The notes: generated from the letters alone by a model not told the origin. Positions 25,959-35,101 are shown, counted from the first letter of the stretch. The stretch: 64,000 bases of DNA from Gammaproteobacteria bacterium (GCA_021772915.1 JAJFLB010000033.1:1-64000), one strand, 5' to 3'. Numbers and translations are program-made.

Positions 25959-27305
25959 TTACGCGGACTTGCGCGTCTTCGCTTTGGATTTGGCGGCCCG
26001 TTTTTCCAGGGTTACATCGACCGACTGCTCAAATGCCCTGAGGGTGTGCGCGAGACTGTTGTCTTTTGCATGGGCCTCGCTAATGAATAAGGGCTCACGT
26101 GAGTCCGGTTCGCAAAGAACACCCCGGTCGTGTAGTTCGGGGGCCATCTTGTCGTAAAAACTGTAGTCTGAACTGGACCAGGCCCGGTAATTGTCGGGTG
26201 GCGGATCATCGAATATCAAACCGCCCATTGAAGGGTGACCAACAAAGGAATGCGGGATGCCCCTTGCGGCCAGGATTTCGTGTATACCCGCCTGTAGAGC
26301 GGACCCGTAGTCGGCAATGGTTTCCAGGGCGTCGGTTTCGTCCAGAATTTCCAGGGTTTTTGCGGCCGCCGCCAGGGTAACGGAGTGGCAGGTGTAAGTT
26401 CCACCGTGCATCACGCCATCGCCGATCTGACGCATGATGTCCTCGCGTCCGGCCACGGCTGAGATGGGGTACCCGTTGCCAAGTGCCTTGGCAAAGGTAC
26501 ACAGGTCGGCCTTGAAACCCATGAGTTCCTGCACACCGCCTCTTGCGACCCGAAAGCCGGTCTTCACTTCGTCAACAATCATGACGACGTTGTATTTGTC
26601 GCACAGTTCCCGGGCAGCGTGCACGTATTCCGGGTTAGCCGTGATTGAGCAGCTGTTACCCATAATGGGTTCGATCAGAAAAGCACCTATATCCTGGTGA
26701 TGACGTTTCAACAGGTCTTCAAGGTAATTGGAGTCATTAAGCGGCGTGAAGTGGGTCAGCTTTTTAATCAGACTGGGTATGCCTTCACCTTCTGCCTCAA
26801 TGGGTGGATCATCCATACCCGGTTCCCACTCATCGATATCGGCGTACCACAAAACAGAATCGAACATGCCGTGGTAGCCGCCTTCTACAATGATGTGAGA
26901 GTCCTTACCGGTATGGGCCCGCGCCAGGCGTAAGGCCGCCATAACCGCCTCCGTACCGGAGTTTGAAAACCGCACCAGCTCGGCCGCGGGTACCATATTT
27001 GAAATTCGTTCCGCCACGTCAAATTCAAGTTTGGTGGACAGGGCGAATACGCCGCCCACTTCCATACCCTTGCGGGCTGCCTCATCCACCCTGGGGTCAG
27101 CATAGCCCAGGATTCCCGGACCGTAGCCCAGGCGGTAATCGACGTACTCGTTGCCATCAATATCCCACAAGCGACTCCCTCTGGCATGGTCAACGTAAAT
27201 GGTTTTGTTTTCACCCCAATAGCGAAAATTTGAGGACACACCGAGCGGTAGTTTGCCCAGGGCCTTTTGGTGGTGAAGGTTCGATTGTTGCAATGAACGA
27301 GGCAT
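25959..27305 (-). CDS. Class III aminotransferase, GSA-aminomutase-like
   Basis: This 448-residue PLP enzyme has FSNSGTEAVMAALRLARA (about 113-130), GGYHGMFDS, MIVDEVKTGFRVARGG and Lys273 in CTFAKALGNGYP. It is only distantly related to the aminotransferase at 19714. It opens the operon with two PYROXD2-like flavoproteins and a GcvT-like protein and is divergent from a BetI-like regulator. A perfect palindrome at 27368-27385 lies 63 bases upstream of its start and probably controls it. Likely role: removing or moving an amino group from an amine or amino acid before or after flavin oxidation (inference). The tail is rich in Lys and Ala. Confidence 0.88.
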   Translation of the reverse strand: MPRSLQQSNLHHQKALGKLPLGVSSNFRYWGENKTIYVDHARGSRLWDIDGNEYVDYRLGYGPGILGYADPRVDEAARKGMEVGGVFALSTKLEFDVAERISNMVPAAELVRFSNSGTEAVMAALRLARAHTGKDSHIIVEGGYHGMFDSVLWYADIDEWEPGMDDPPIEAEGEGIPSLIKKLTHFTPLNDSNYLEDLLKRHHQDIGAFLIEPIMGNSCSITANPEYVHAARELCDKYNVVMIVDEVKTGFRVARGGVQELMGFKADLCTFAKALGNGYPISAVAGREDIMRQIGDGVMHGGTYTCHSVTLAAAAKTLEILDETDALETIADYGSALQAGIHEILAARGIPHSFVGHPSMGGLIFDDPPPDNYRAWSSSDYSFYDKMAPELHDRGVLCEPDSREPLFISEAHAKDNSLAHTLRAFEQSVDVTLEKRAAKSKAKTRKSA

Positions 27306-27367
27306 ACGTCTCCCCAGCTTTTCAAGAACCCTAGAATCTCATATCTCAACCAGTTTTGTCCATACCA

Positions 27368-27385
27368 AATGAATAATTATTCATT
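27368..27385. promoter_or_regulatory. 18-bp perfect palindrome, candidate operator of the BetI-like regulator
   Basis: AATGAATAATTATTCATT is a perfect palindrome lying in the 180-bp gap between the aminotransferase operon and the TetR-family gene. The same half sites with four different spacer bases recur at 32464-32481. TetR-family dimers commonly bind such sites and repress both divergent transcripts. Confidence 0.72.
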
Positions 27386-27485
27386 CATTGCAAAGAAAAA
27401 AAGAAAGGCTTATATTATTTGTCATGAATGAAGAAACCAAGTCTGTGCGGTTAGCAGAAGCTTGCTTTGCCGGCAGGAGAGCTTA

Positions 27486-28133
27486 ATGGGCAAAGCTGTT
27501 GTGAATGGACCGACAAAAAAGAGAACGGCCTCGAAACAGGAGCGACAGTTACAGCTGATCCGCGCTACGGTCCGGTCGGTTGCCAAAAATGGTCTTGCAG
27601 ACACCACCATGTCTACCGTTGCCAGGGAAGCAGGTCTTAGCCAGGGCATTATCAATCTGCATTTCCAGAGCAAGGATCGTCTGCTCGCAGAGACTCTCCG
27701 CTACATCACTGATGAGTATGACGTCAGTTGCAGGAAGGCCCTTAGTGGCGCTGGTCCTTCCCCGGCTGAGCGGCTGGAGGCCCTGGTTGACGTGGATTTC
27801 AAGTTGCCGGTATGTGACCGTAATAAACTGGCTGTCTGGTTTGCTTTCTGGGGAGAAAGCAAGGCTCGTCCAACCTATCGAAAATTATGTGCGTCCAGGG
27901 ATATTCAATACCGCAAAGAGTTGGCTGCCCTGTGTCAGTTACAAATTGAAGAAGGTGGCTACGAAGGACTTGACGCCATGGTACTGGCCACTGGCCTTTC
28001 CGCCATGACGGAGGGTTTGTGGCTGGACTTACTGATCAGCCCGCGTTCAATGACGCGTAAGCAAGCCCGGAATATCTGCGTGGCCTACCTCGCCAGTGCT
28101 TTCCCCCACCATTTTTCAGTCCAGCCCATTTGA
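27486..28133 (+). CDS. TetR-family regulator, BetI-like
   Basis: This 215-residue protein has an N-terminal TetR helix-turn-helix (TMSTVAREAGLSQGIINLHF) and a BetI-type C-terminal domain, with WFAFWGESKARPTYRKL matching the E. coli BetI segment around WLAFWASSMHQP, and a conserved TEGLWLDLLI near the end. The ATG at 27486 is preferred over an upstream start at 27462 because a GGAGAG Shine-Dalgarno lies 6-10 bases before it. BetI represses choline and betaine genes and responds to choline; here the genes next to its operators encode aminotransferase, flavoprotein and aldehyde dehydrogenase functions. The effector may be a related quaternary or aliphatic amine (inference). Confidence 0.87.
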   Translation: MGKAVVNGPTKKRTASKQERQLQLIRATVRSVAKNGLADTTMSTVAREAGLSQGIINLHFQSKDRLLAETLRYITDEYDVSCRKALSGAGPSPAERLEALVDVDFKLPVCDRNKLAVWFAFWGESKARPTYRKLCASRDIQYRKELAALCQLQIEEGGYEGLDAMVLATGLSAMTEGLWLDLLISPRSMTRKQARNICVAYLASAFPHHFSVQPI

Positions 28134-28267
28134 AGTTACACGCTTTGCCAATCGCCGCACAGGAGCGCTGCAAATCAACAATAATGGATGTCAGTTGATT
28201 TGAATCAACCAAACCACGTTCGCCTGGTGTAGGCTTAGGTCTCGACGCCAGACCCACAGGTCCGATT

Positions 28268-29035
28268 GTGTTTAAAGAAGCCGAAACTCGGCAAGACCCG
28301 GAATATACTTTCACGGTTTCCGCCCGGAGCAAGAAACCGGAGGTGCCGATATTCCTGTTTTTGCGGCGTCAATTCGGCCAGCTTCCGCTGGAGCGGATCG
28401 AAAGCATTTTCGGCTTTGTCCAGCAATCCACCCTGTATGGGGGGCGTATATTTCGTCAACGGGAGTTGTCGGACCGCGACGTAGCCCAACTCAACAGTGC
28501 GGGTATTGGTGTCCGGCTGGCAGTATCGAATCACTTTGTGACGCGCGAAGACTATGAGGAAAACCAGGAATTCCTCGCGCGATATCACTACAAGCCCAAC
28601 TCGGTGATAGTCACCAATGATGACCTGGCGCGCTGGATAGCAGAGGACTTTCCGGATTACCGCATTGACGCCAGCGTCATCAAAAACGTCGACACCACAA
28701 AGAAACTGGACAAGGTTTTGGAAACCTACCACGAGGTTGTGTTGCCCATGACAGCCAATGAGGACTTCAAGTTCCTGGAGTCTATTGAGGCCAAAGATCG
28801 GATCACCTTGTTTGCCAACGCTGGATGCGCCTTCACCTGCCCTTCGAAAACCTGTTACGCCTCGGTCTCAAAAATCAATAAGGGTGATGAAGATGCGGCG
28901 TTCCTCTGCTCCAGCTCACTCAAGGAACGTGAGCAACTGGGAATGATCGACTTTGACCTGAAGCCGCTGGTAGACATGGGCTTCAGCAGCTTCAAGTTAC
29001 TCAGGGCAGCGCCTGGGCGGATGACCGGATTCTGA
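28268..29035 (+). CDS. Uncharacterised protein with a C-terminal cysteine cluster
   Basis: This 255-residue protein starts at GTG. I do not recognise a family with certainty. Alternating strands and helices (IFLFLRRQFG, VIVTNDDLARWIAED, DRITLFANAGCAF) suggest an alpha/beta barrel, and the GCAFTCPSKTCYASVSKIN cluster at about 187-205 could bind metal. The layout is somewhat like the U32 peptidase/TIM-barrel group, but the match is weak. There is no signal peptide. Its neighbours are the TetR gene 134 bases upstream and a long inverted repeat downstream. No strong Shine-Dalgarno is visible, so the start may be a few codons off. Confidence 0.6.
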   Translation: MFKEAETRQDPEYTFTVSARSKKPEVPIFLFLRRQFGQLPLERIESIFGFVQQSTLYGGRIFRQRELSDRDVAQLNSAGIGVRLAVSNHFVTREDYEENQEFLARYHYKPNSVIVTNDDLARWIAEDFPDYRIDASVIKNVDTTKKLDKVLETYHEVVLPMTANEDFKFLESIEAKDRITLFANAGCAFTCPSKTCYASVSKINKGDEDAAFLCSSSLKEREQLGMIDFDLKPLVDMGFSSFKLLRAAPGRMTGF

Positions 29036-29151
29036 TTCTGACTCACTCTTCCAACCAGCCATTGGGTGCTACCCTTGCCGTTTCGAAACTGACTATTCCT
29101 ACGCTAGTGCAGTCTACCCAGCACACTGAGATCAAAATTCGTGGGCCGCTG

Positions 29152-29299
29152 CGGGATTGCACCATTTCCCTTCAGGACCCGCCGTGAACCCCTGGCCCAG
29201 GCCAGCCTCTCGACCGGTTCCCGCTCTCACCTTCTCCCTGGGGGCTTGGATGCAACCTCCCTGTTGCATACAGTCCTGAAGGGAAATGGTGCAATCCCG
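29152..29299. repeat. 27-bp perfect inverted repeat around 93 bases
   Basis: The arms at 29152-29178 and 29273-29299 are perfectly complementary over 27 bases, and the inner segment has its own small hairpin (TGCAAC/GTTGCA near 29250-29268). The element lies between convergent genes ending at 29035 and 29376. The rest of this 340-bp gap shows no gene. The long arms exceed what a terminator needs, so a MITE-like insertion or a structured RNA is also possible. There is no clear run of T after either arm. Confidence 0.85.
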
Positions 29300-29375
29300 A
29301 TGCTGTGTCGCTGTTGATCCGAAAACCAGCTCCCCTTGTTGACTGTGTGGGATAGTGGTGTGTTCTTCTTGTGGG

Positions 29376-30776
29376 TTAGGGAAACAGGGTGTCCAGTGTT
29401 TTGCTGATAAAGGGTGCGAAGAAGCTTCCCCTGTATTCTGCCTTGTCGGCCAGCTGCATAAATTGTCGCCGGGTATTGATACCCAACCACCGAACAGGTT
29501 CCGGCTCCCATTTGTCATGACCGTCGGGTGGATTTACCCAGGGGGTGTCGACACGTTGTGTGTCCCGGCCCAATACCAGGTCGGCCAGCGTTCGGCCGGC
29601 CAGGTTGGCCGCGCCCACGCCATTGCCGAAGTAGCCACCGGCCCAGGCCAAACCCTTGACAGGATCATGATTGATGGATGGCCGCAACGAACGGGACACA
29701 CCCATGGGGCCTCCCCAGGCATGCGTGAAACGAATGTCCTTTAAATCAGGGAAAAAGCGGAGCAGGGTTTTTCGTACAAGGCCGAACTCGGCTTCCAGGG
29801 GGTCGAAGTCGTGGACTCTTGAGCCGTAGCAGTAGGAACCCCGGCATCCAAAGGCGATGCGATTGTCGTTGGTCAGCTGACCATAGGTCACAATGTGGTC
29901 CGGCGTACCAAAGGTATAGCGATCAGGAGAGCCAATGGCCTTGAGCTGTTCCGTGTTCAGGGGCTCGGTAACCACCATCATCGAATGCACAGGGACCAGG
30001 CGCCTTTGTTGGTCGGGCAGGGTGTTGGTGTAGCCCTCGGTTGCCAGCACTATGGTTTGTGCGGTTACTTTCCCGTGTGGGGTACGTAACTGTCGTCCGG
30101 TGATTTCCAGTACCGGTGTCTTCTCATAGAGCCTGACTTGCTGCTTTTCGACCCGCTCCGCCAGCCCCCGCGCGAGGCGGGCGGGGTGGATCGCAGCGCA
30201 GTGACTCATCAGCAAGCCACCCCCCACCTTGTCGATATTGATCATCCCGCGGGTTTCGTCCGGGCTCAGCCAACGGTAGTCCGTATCCGTGAAGCCCTGG
30301 GCGTGCATATATTCCAGTTCCTCTCGCAGACGCTTGAGGTGTACGGGCAAAACAGCAACTTCCAGTGCGCCGGACTGATCAAAGTGACAGTCGATTGATT
30401 CTTGTTGGGTGACGTGTCCGACCTCTTTTACGGCATCAAACATCTGCCGTTGTAAGCGGACGGCGCCAGCCCGGGTTTCCGGGTCATCAAACCAGTGCTC
30501 GATTCCTGTGATGTAAGATGCACACCAGCCACCGTTGCGACCCGAGGCACCAAAACCGGCAATTTCTGCTTCGAGGATGACAATGTTAAGTCCGGGGTGG
30601 TGTTGTTGTAGATACCAGGCGGTCCACAAACCCGTATAACCAGCTCCGACGATAGCAATGTCGACCTCGATATCGTCTTCCAGCGCGGCCCGTGGTGCCA
30701 GTGAGCCGGGGATGGTGTCGAGCCAGAAACTCTGTTTCCGGTAGGGCTGCTCCAGGCTGTTTTGCTGTCCACTCAT
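29376..30776 (-). CDS. FAD-dependent amine oxidoreductase (DAO family, PuuB/OrdL-like)
   Basis: This 466-residue flavoprotein has the Rossmann motif IAIVGAGYTGLWTAWYL at about 41-57, the FAD loop GFGASGRNGGWCASY at about 74-88, and a C-terminal flavin contact GLAWAGGYFGNGVGAANLAG. It belongs to the same broad group as the genes at 8499 and 47662, but carries a longer C-terminal tail with EPVRWLGINTRRQFM. The PuuC-like aldehyde dehydrogenase gene lies 68 bases upstream on the same strand, so the pair would convert an amine to an aldehyde and then to an acid. Control from the palindrome at 32464-32481 is likely (inference). Confidence 0.88.
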   Translation of the reverse strand: MSGQQNSLEQPYRKQSFWLDTIPGSLAPRAALEDDIEVDIAIVGAGYTGLWTAWYLQQHHPGLNIVILEAEIAGFGASGRNGGWCASYITGIEHWFDDPETRAGAVRLQRQMFDAVKEVGHVTQQESIDCHFDQSGALEVAVLPVHLKRLREELEYMHAQGFTDTDYRWLSPDETRGMINIDKVGGGLLMSHCAAIHPARLARGLAERVEKQQVRLYEKTPVLEITGRQLRTPHGKVTAQTIVLATEGYTNTLPDQQRRLVPVHSMMVVTEPLNTEQLKAIGSPDRYTFGTPDHIVTYGQLTNDNRIAFGCRGSYCYGSRVHDFDPLEAEFGLVRKTLLRFFPDLKDIRFTHAWGGPMGVSRSLRPSINHDPVKGLAWAGGYFGNGVGAANLAGRTLADLVLGRDTQRVDTPWVNPPDGHDKWEPEPVRWLGINTRRQFMQLADKAEYRGSFFAPFISKTLDTLFP

Positions 30777-30844
30777 GATGTTTTTGTGGTGCCTGTGTTT
30801 ATTCTCATTACCCGGTGAGCCGAATAGTTGCCGGAAAATTTGGG

Positions 30845-32371
30845 TTACCCACTCGTCAGTCTGATCCAGGCAGATTTACTCTGGGTGTAACTTTTGAGGC
30901 TCTCCATGCATTTGTCACGTGCATGACCGGACTGTTTGTATCCACCGAAAGGCTGCGTCATGTCACCGTCTTCATAATTATTGACCCAGACCACACCGGC
31001 TTCGATATCCTTGACCAGCCGCAATGCCCGGTTGATATCACTGGTCCAGATACCGGCTGCCAGTCCATAGATGGTGTCATTGGCAATGGCGATGGCTTCA
31101 TCTGCGCCATCAAACGGTATGACGCTGGCCACCGGGCCGAATATTTCCTGCCGGGCAATGGTCATGTCGTTACTGACATCACCAAACAAGGTTGGATTGA
31201 CGTAGGCTCCTTGAGCCATGTCTGCCGGTGAGTCACCACCAAAGTGCAGCGTGGCCCCTTCGCTTTTGCCGGATTCAATCATACCCAGCACCCGTTGCTG
31301 GGACTCACAGTCAACCAGTGGACCCATGTTGGTGGACGGGTCCAAAGGCTCACCGGCCTGAAAGGCATGCTGGCCCTTGGCGATAAACTGCTCAACAAAC
31401 TCGTCGTAGATGGGGCGGTCTACAAGCAGCCTGGAACCAGCGCTGCAGACTTCACCCATGTTGGAGTATATGCCTTCAATGGCGGAACCTACTGCGTGGT
31501 CAAGATCGGGCAGATCGGACATAAAGATCTGTGGTGATTTGCCGCCACACTCGAGTCCGGTGCGTTTCATATTGGATTGGCCCGCATACTGCAATATCAA
31601 CTTGCCGACTTCGGTTGAGCCGGTGAAGCTGATCTTGGCGACATCGTTGTGCAGGGCCAGCGCCTTCCCCGCAGTCTCTCCATAGCCATTGACCACGTTA
31701 AACACACCGGCAGGGCCACCGGCTTCCATAAACAGTTCAGCCAGACGGATGGCACTCAAGGGTGATTGCTCAGCCGGTTTGAGTACCACGGTATTACCGG
31801 CAGCGAGCGCCGGCGCAATCTTCCAGGTCTCCATCAACAGCGGGTAATTCCAGGGCGAAATACAGCCGACCACGCCCAGTGGCTCACGTAATACCATGTG
31901 AATGGCATCGTTATCCGTGTTGGTAACCGAACCTTCGAGTTTGTCGACGCCCTCGGCCATGAACTGGATGGTGTCGATCACCGATGGCAGGTCAACGTCG
32001 ATCATATCGGCAATCGGTTTGCCCATGTCCAGCGTGTCGAGAACGGCCAGTTCTTCGGCATTTTTGTCCACCAATCGGGCAAATCGATACAGGGTCTCCA
32101 TGCGCTCGCGTGGTGCAATTTTTGACCAAACCCCGGACTTGAACGCATGTTTCGCAGCACTCACAGCAAGATCAATGTCTTCCTGTTTTCCTTCCGACAT
32201 CTCTGCCAGGGTTTCACCGTTGTGGGGGTTGATCGTTGCGAACCGGCCACCACCAATGGCGTCAACATGTTTGCCATCGACAAACAAACGGGTTTCCAGT
32301 TGTTGGCTGATACCGTCGGCAATGGACTGCCACTGTGTCAGGTCATGATTTTCAATGCTGGCCAGGCTCAT
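30845..32371 (-). CDS. Aldehyde dehydrogenase, PuuC-like
   Basis: The frame is open up to 32476, but the ATG at 32371 is chosen: an AAGAG ribosome site lies about 9 bases upstream, and the longer form would run through the operator at 32464-32481. This gives 508 residues. ALDH signatures are present: CISPWNYPLLMETWK, FTGSTEVGK, the general-base Glu in LECGGKSPQIF, the catalytic Cys in NMGEVCSAGSRLLV, and the closing QPFGGYKQSGHARDK. The sequence is close to gamma-glutamyl-aminobutyraldehyde dehydrogenase PuuC. It probably oxidises the aldehyde made by the amine oxidoreductase encoded downstream. Confidence 0.92.
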   Translation of the reverse strand: MSLASIENHDLTQWQSIADGISQQLETRLFVDGKHVDAIGGGRFATINPHNGETLAEMSEGKQEDIDLAVSAAKHAFKSGVWSKIAPRERMETLYRFARLVDKNAEELAVLDTLDMGKPIADMIDVDLPSVIDTIQFMAEGVDKLEGSVTNTDNDAIHMVLREPLGVVGCISPWNYPLLMETWKIAPALAAGNTVVLKPAEQSPLSAIRLAELFMEAGGPAGVFNVVNGYGETAGKALALHNDVAKISFTGSTEVGKLILQYAGQSNMKRTGLECGGKSPQIFMSDLPDLDHAVGSAIEGIYSNMGEVCSAGSRLLVDRPIYDEFVEQFIAKGQHAFQAGEPLDPSTNMGPLVDCESQQRVLGMIESGKSEGATLHFGGDSPADMAQGAYVNPTLFGDVSNDMTIARQEIFGPVASVIPFDGADEAIAIANDTIYGLAAGIWTSDINRALRLVKDIEAGVVWVNNYEDGDMTQPFGGYKQSGHARDKCMESLKSYTQSKSAWIRLTSG

Positions 32372-32463
32372 AGTGCAATTCTCTTTTGGGGGGATTGTGC
32401 AGTGTGATTGTTTTAGGCACATAGGTTCGCACAACGTTACTCGCCTGTCCACAATGATGAATG

Positions 32464-32481
32464 AATGAATAACCATTCATT
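32464..32481. promoter_or_regulatory. Second copy of the AATGAAT-N4-ATTCATT palindrome
   Basis: AATGAATAACCATTCATT has the same 7-base half sites and spacing as 27368-27385. It lies between the two divergent aldehyde dehydrogenase genes (starts at 32371 and about 32609), 93 bases from the first. It is probably a second operator of the BetI-like regulator at 27486. Confidence 0.72.
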
Positions 32482-32608
32482 TATAGACAGGAAATGAAAC
32501 TCGCGGCCCCGACCCCGCCTAAAAACTGTCGCATCTCCCTGTTGGGATGGGTACCATTGGTAGCGCTGAAGGTGCTGCCATCCAAGAGCGGCAAATGAGC
32601 AACGCATA

Positions 32609-34114
32609 GTGAGCCAAAGCATGCTGGACAAGACGATTGCCGAAAGACAAGCAACTGTTAGCCAACTGGACATCGAAGGCCGGGCATTTATCAATGGGCG
32701 AATGACCCATGCCCTGTCCGGTAAAACGCGCCCGTCTATCAATCCCGCCACTGGTGAGGAACTTGCCGACGTCGCCAATTGCGGTACCGAAGACGCGGAC
32801 CTCGCAGTCGGGTATGCCCGCGCGGCTTTCGACAGGGGCACCTGGTCAACAATGCCTCCCGCGGACCGGAAAATGGTGTTGGTTCGCTGGGCGGAACTCA
32901 TCGCGGAACACGCGGAGGAAATCGCATTACTGGAATGTCTGGACGTGGGTAAACCCATCTCGGATACCACCGCCGTGGATGTGCCCGCCGCGATCAGGAC
33001 GATTCGCTGGAGTGGCGAGGCCATTGACAAAGTCTACGACGAAATCGCCCCCACCGGTCCGGGTAGTCTGGCCCTGGTGCAGCGGCTTCCCCTTGGGGTG
33101 GTAACGGCCATCGTGCCATGGAACTTTCCATTATCGACCACGGCCTGGAAACTCGCCCCTGCTCTTGCCACGGGCAATTCGGTCATTTTGAAACCGGCAT
33201 CCAATACACCCCTGACTGCGATCCGCATCGCCACGTTGGCCGCGGAAGCGGGTCTCCCCGAGGGCGTGTTGCAGGTCCTGCCCGGACCGGGTGGTAGCCT
33301 GGGTGAACATCTGGCCACCCACATGGACATTGATGGAATGACTTTTACCGGGTCCACGATCGTGGGCAAGAAGTTGATGGGATACTCGGGTCGGTCCAAT
33401 CTGAAGCGGACCTTCCTGGAGTTGGGAGGCAAGAGCCCAAATATCGTTTTTGCCGATTCCAATCTGAAAAAGGCAGCCAATTTGGCAGCGGTGGCAGTGT
33501 TCTATAACGGCGGTCAGACCTGTACCGCCGGTACGCGGCTTATCATTGAAGAATCTATCAAAGATTCATTCCTGGAGATGGTGGTCGAGGCGGCCAGGCA
33601 CTGGATGCCCGGTGACCCCCTGGACTCGGCAACCCGCATGGGTCCAATGATCGATAAGGATCAGTTCAGTACGGTCGCCGATTATGTGGAGATTGGTTGC
33701 AACGAGGGCGCCCAGTTGCTGTTCGGAGGTGGACAGACACTCACCGAATCCGGTGGTTACTACCACGAGCCTACCGTGTTCACGGGTGTTACCAATGGCA
33801 TGCGAATCGCCCAGGAAGAGATATTCGGACCGGTGTTATCTGTATTGACCTTTACCAGCGCCGAACAAGCGGTCGAAATCGCCAATGATTCCGTCTACGG
33901 TCTGGCCGGCGCCGTGTGGAGCAATAACATCAACACGGCCCACAAGGTCGCAGCCGCGGTCCGGGTGGGCACCATGGGTATCAACAACTACTTTGGCGGG
34001 GATATCACGGTACCGTTTGGTGGCTTTAAACAAAGCGGCAACGGACGGGACAAATCGATTCATGCTTTTCACGATTACACCGAGTTGAAGACCACCTGGC
34101 TGGAGTTGGAATAG
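32609..34114 (+). CDS. Aldehyde dehydrogenase, PuuC/betaine-aldehyde-dehydrogenase-like
   Basis: This protein of about 501 residues starts at GTG 32609, or at ATG 32621 (neither has a strong ribosome site). It carries AIVPWNFPLSTTAWK, MTFTGSTIVGK, the Glu base in FLELGGKSPNIVF, the catalytic Cys in NGGQTCTAGTRLI and VPFGGFKQSGNGRDKS. It is about as close to E. coli PuuC as the divergent ALDH is, so the two are paralogs with probably different aldehydes. With the operator between them they seem to be controlled together. The TPR gene follows 90 bases downstream and may be read from the same message. Confidence 0.92.
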   Translation: MSQSMLDKTIAERQATVSQLDIEGRAFINGRMTHALSGKTRPSINPATGEELADVANCGTEDADLAVGYARAAFDRGTWSTMPPADRKMVLVRWAELIAEHAEEIALLECLDVGKPISDTTAVDVPAAIRTIRWSGEAIDKVYDEIAPTGPGSLALVQRLPLGVVTAIVPWNFPLSTTAWKLAPALATGNSVILKPASNTPLTAIRIATLAAEAGLPEGVLQVLPGPGGSLGEHLATHMDIDGMTFTGSTIVGKKLMGYSGRSNLKRTFLELGGKSPNIVFADSNLKKAANLAAVAVFYNGGQTCTAGTRLIIEESIKDSFLEMVVEAARHWMPGDPLDSATRMGPMIDKDQFSTVADYVEIGCNEGAQLLFGGGQTLTESGGYYHEPTVFTGVTNGMRIAQEEIFGPVLSVLTFTSAEQAVEIANDSVYGLAGAVWSNNINTAHKVAAAVRVGTMGINNYFGGDITVPFGGFKQSGNGRDKSIHAFHDYTELKTTWLELE

Positions 34115-34204
34115 CAAACGGTTACCGCGAAGTACCCGCCCCGGCGGACCGATTGTTTAACAACCAGCGTCTTGTTGGGCTGAACTGCAGGAGATTTGCC
34201 GACT

Positions 34205-35083
34205 ATGGTCGGAGCCAGTACATCAAATAGCGTTTTGAGCGAAGTCATCGCGCTGATCAAAACGGGTCACATTGACAAGGCCGAGGCGCTTTGCCGCTCG
34301 GGTGTCGAACACAATCCCGACGATGTCAACATGGTGGCTTTGCTGGGGGCGACCCTGTTGAAGAGCAGGCAGTTGGCCGAGGCTGAGAAACATCTTCGCC
34401 AGGCCACGCGGTTGGCGCCCGGTTTCGCCAAACCATACGAAGATCTGGGTATTTTGATGCTGGAAAAGGGCAAACCCGAACAGGCTGCCAATTTCCTGAA
34501 GAAAGCGACACGGCTGAACCCGAAACTCGATCTTGCGTATTTCAATCTTGGCAAGGCGCTGGCAATCCTGGGCCGGGGAGAGGAGGCCGACCGGGCATTC
34601 GAAAGCTCCTTTGAGCTGAATCCGGAAAGAAAGGCACTGGCGCTGGCGGCGGAGCACCAGAATGCTGGCCGCTGGACGGAAGCCGAGCAGATCTACCAGG
34701 AGGTGTTACGTAACAACCCCACCAATGTTGACGCCATGAGCCTGCTGGGCAAGGTGGCCATGCAAAATGGCCGGGTTGATGTGGCGGAGCGCATGTTCCG
34801 ACAGGCGGTGTCAAACGCCCCGGACTTTGTTGCTGCGCACCTCGACCTTGGTCGCTGCTTGAAGGAACAGAATCGGCTGGAAGAGGCCATTGGTAGCTTC
34901 AAACAGGCCACCACGCTGGAGCCAGGCAATATCGAGGCCCTCTACCTGCTGGCGTCAACCCTGTCACTCACAGCCCTGACCGACAAGGCGGTTGAAGCCT
35001 ATCAACGGGTGCTCGAACTCAGCCCTTCGCATTCTGGAGCCACGCAGGGTCTCGAGCAACTCCTGGGTGGGGAGAGCACATAA
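34205..35083 (+). CDS. Tetratricopeptide-repeat protein
   Basis: This 292-residue, soluble-looking protein is made almost entirely of TPR units about 34 residues long (for example AEKHLRQATRLAPGFAKPYE, AERMFRQAVSNAPDFVAAHL and VEAYQRVLELSP). The ATG at 34205 is favoured by a CAGGAGA Shine-Dalgarno ending 10 bases upstream; the TTG at 34196 is too close to that site. There is no signal peptide, catalytic domain or glycosyltransferase part. It probably mediates protein contacts. It sits between an aldehyde dehydrogenase and an SDR dehydrogenase gene (18 bases to the latter), so it may belong to the same operon. Confidence 0.85.
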   Translation: MVGASTSNSVLSEVIALIKTGHIDKAEALCRSGVEHNPDDVNMVALLGATLLKSRQLAEAEKHLRQATRLAPGFAKPYEDLGILMLEKGKPEQAANFLKKATRLNPKLDLAYFNLGKALAILGRGEEADRAFESSFELNPERKALALAAEHQNAGRWTEAEQIYQEVLRNNPTNVDAMSLLGKVAMQNGRVDVAERMFRQAVSNAPDFVAAHLDLGRCLKEQNRLEEAIGSFKQATTLEPGNIEALYLLASTLSLTALTDKAVEAYQRVLELSPSHSGATQGLEQLLGGEST

Positions 35084-35101
35084 TCAACACAAAGGAATAC
35101 T

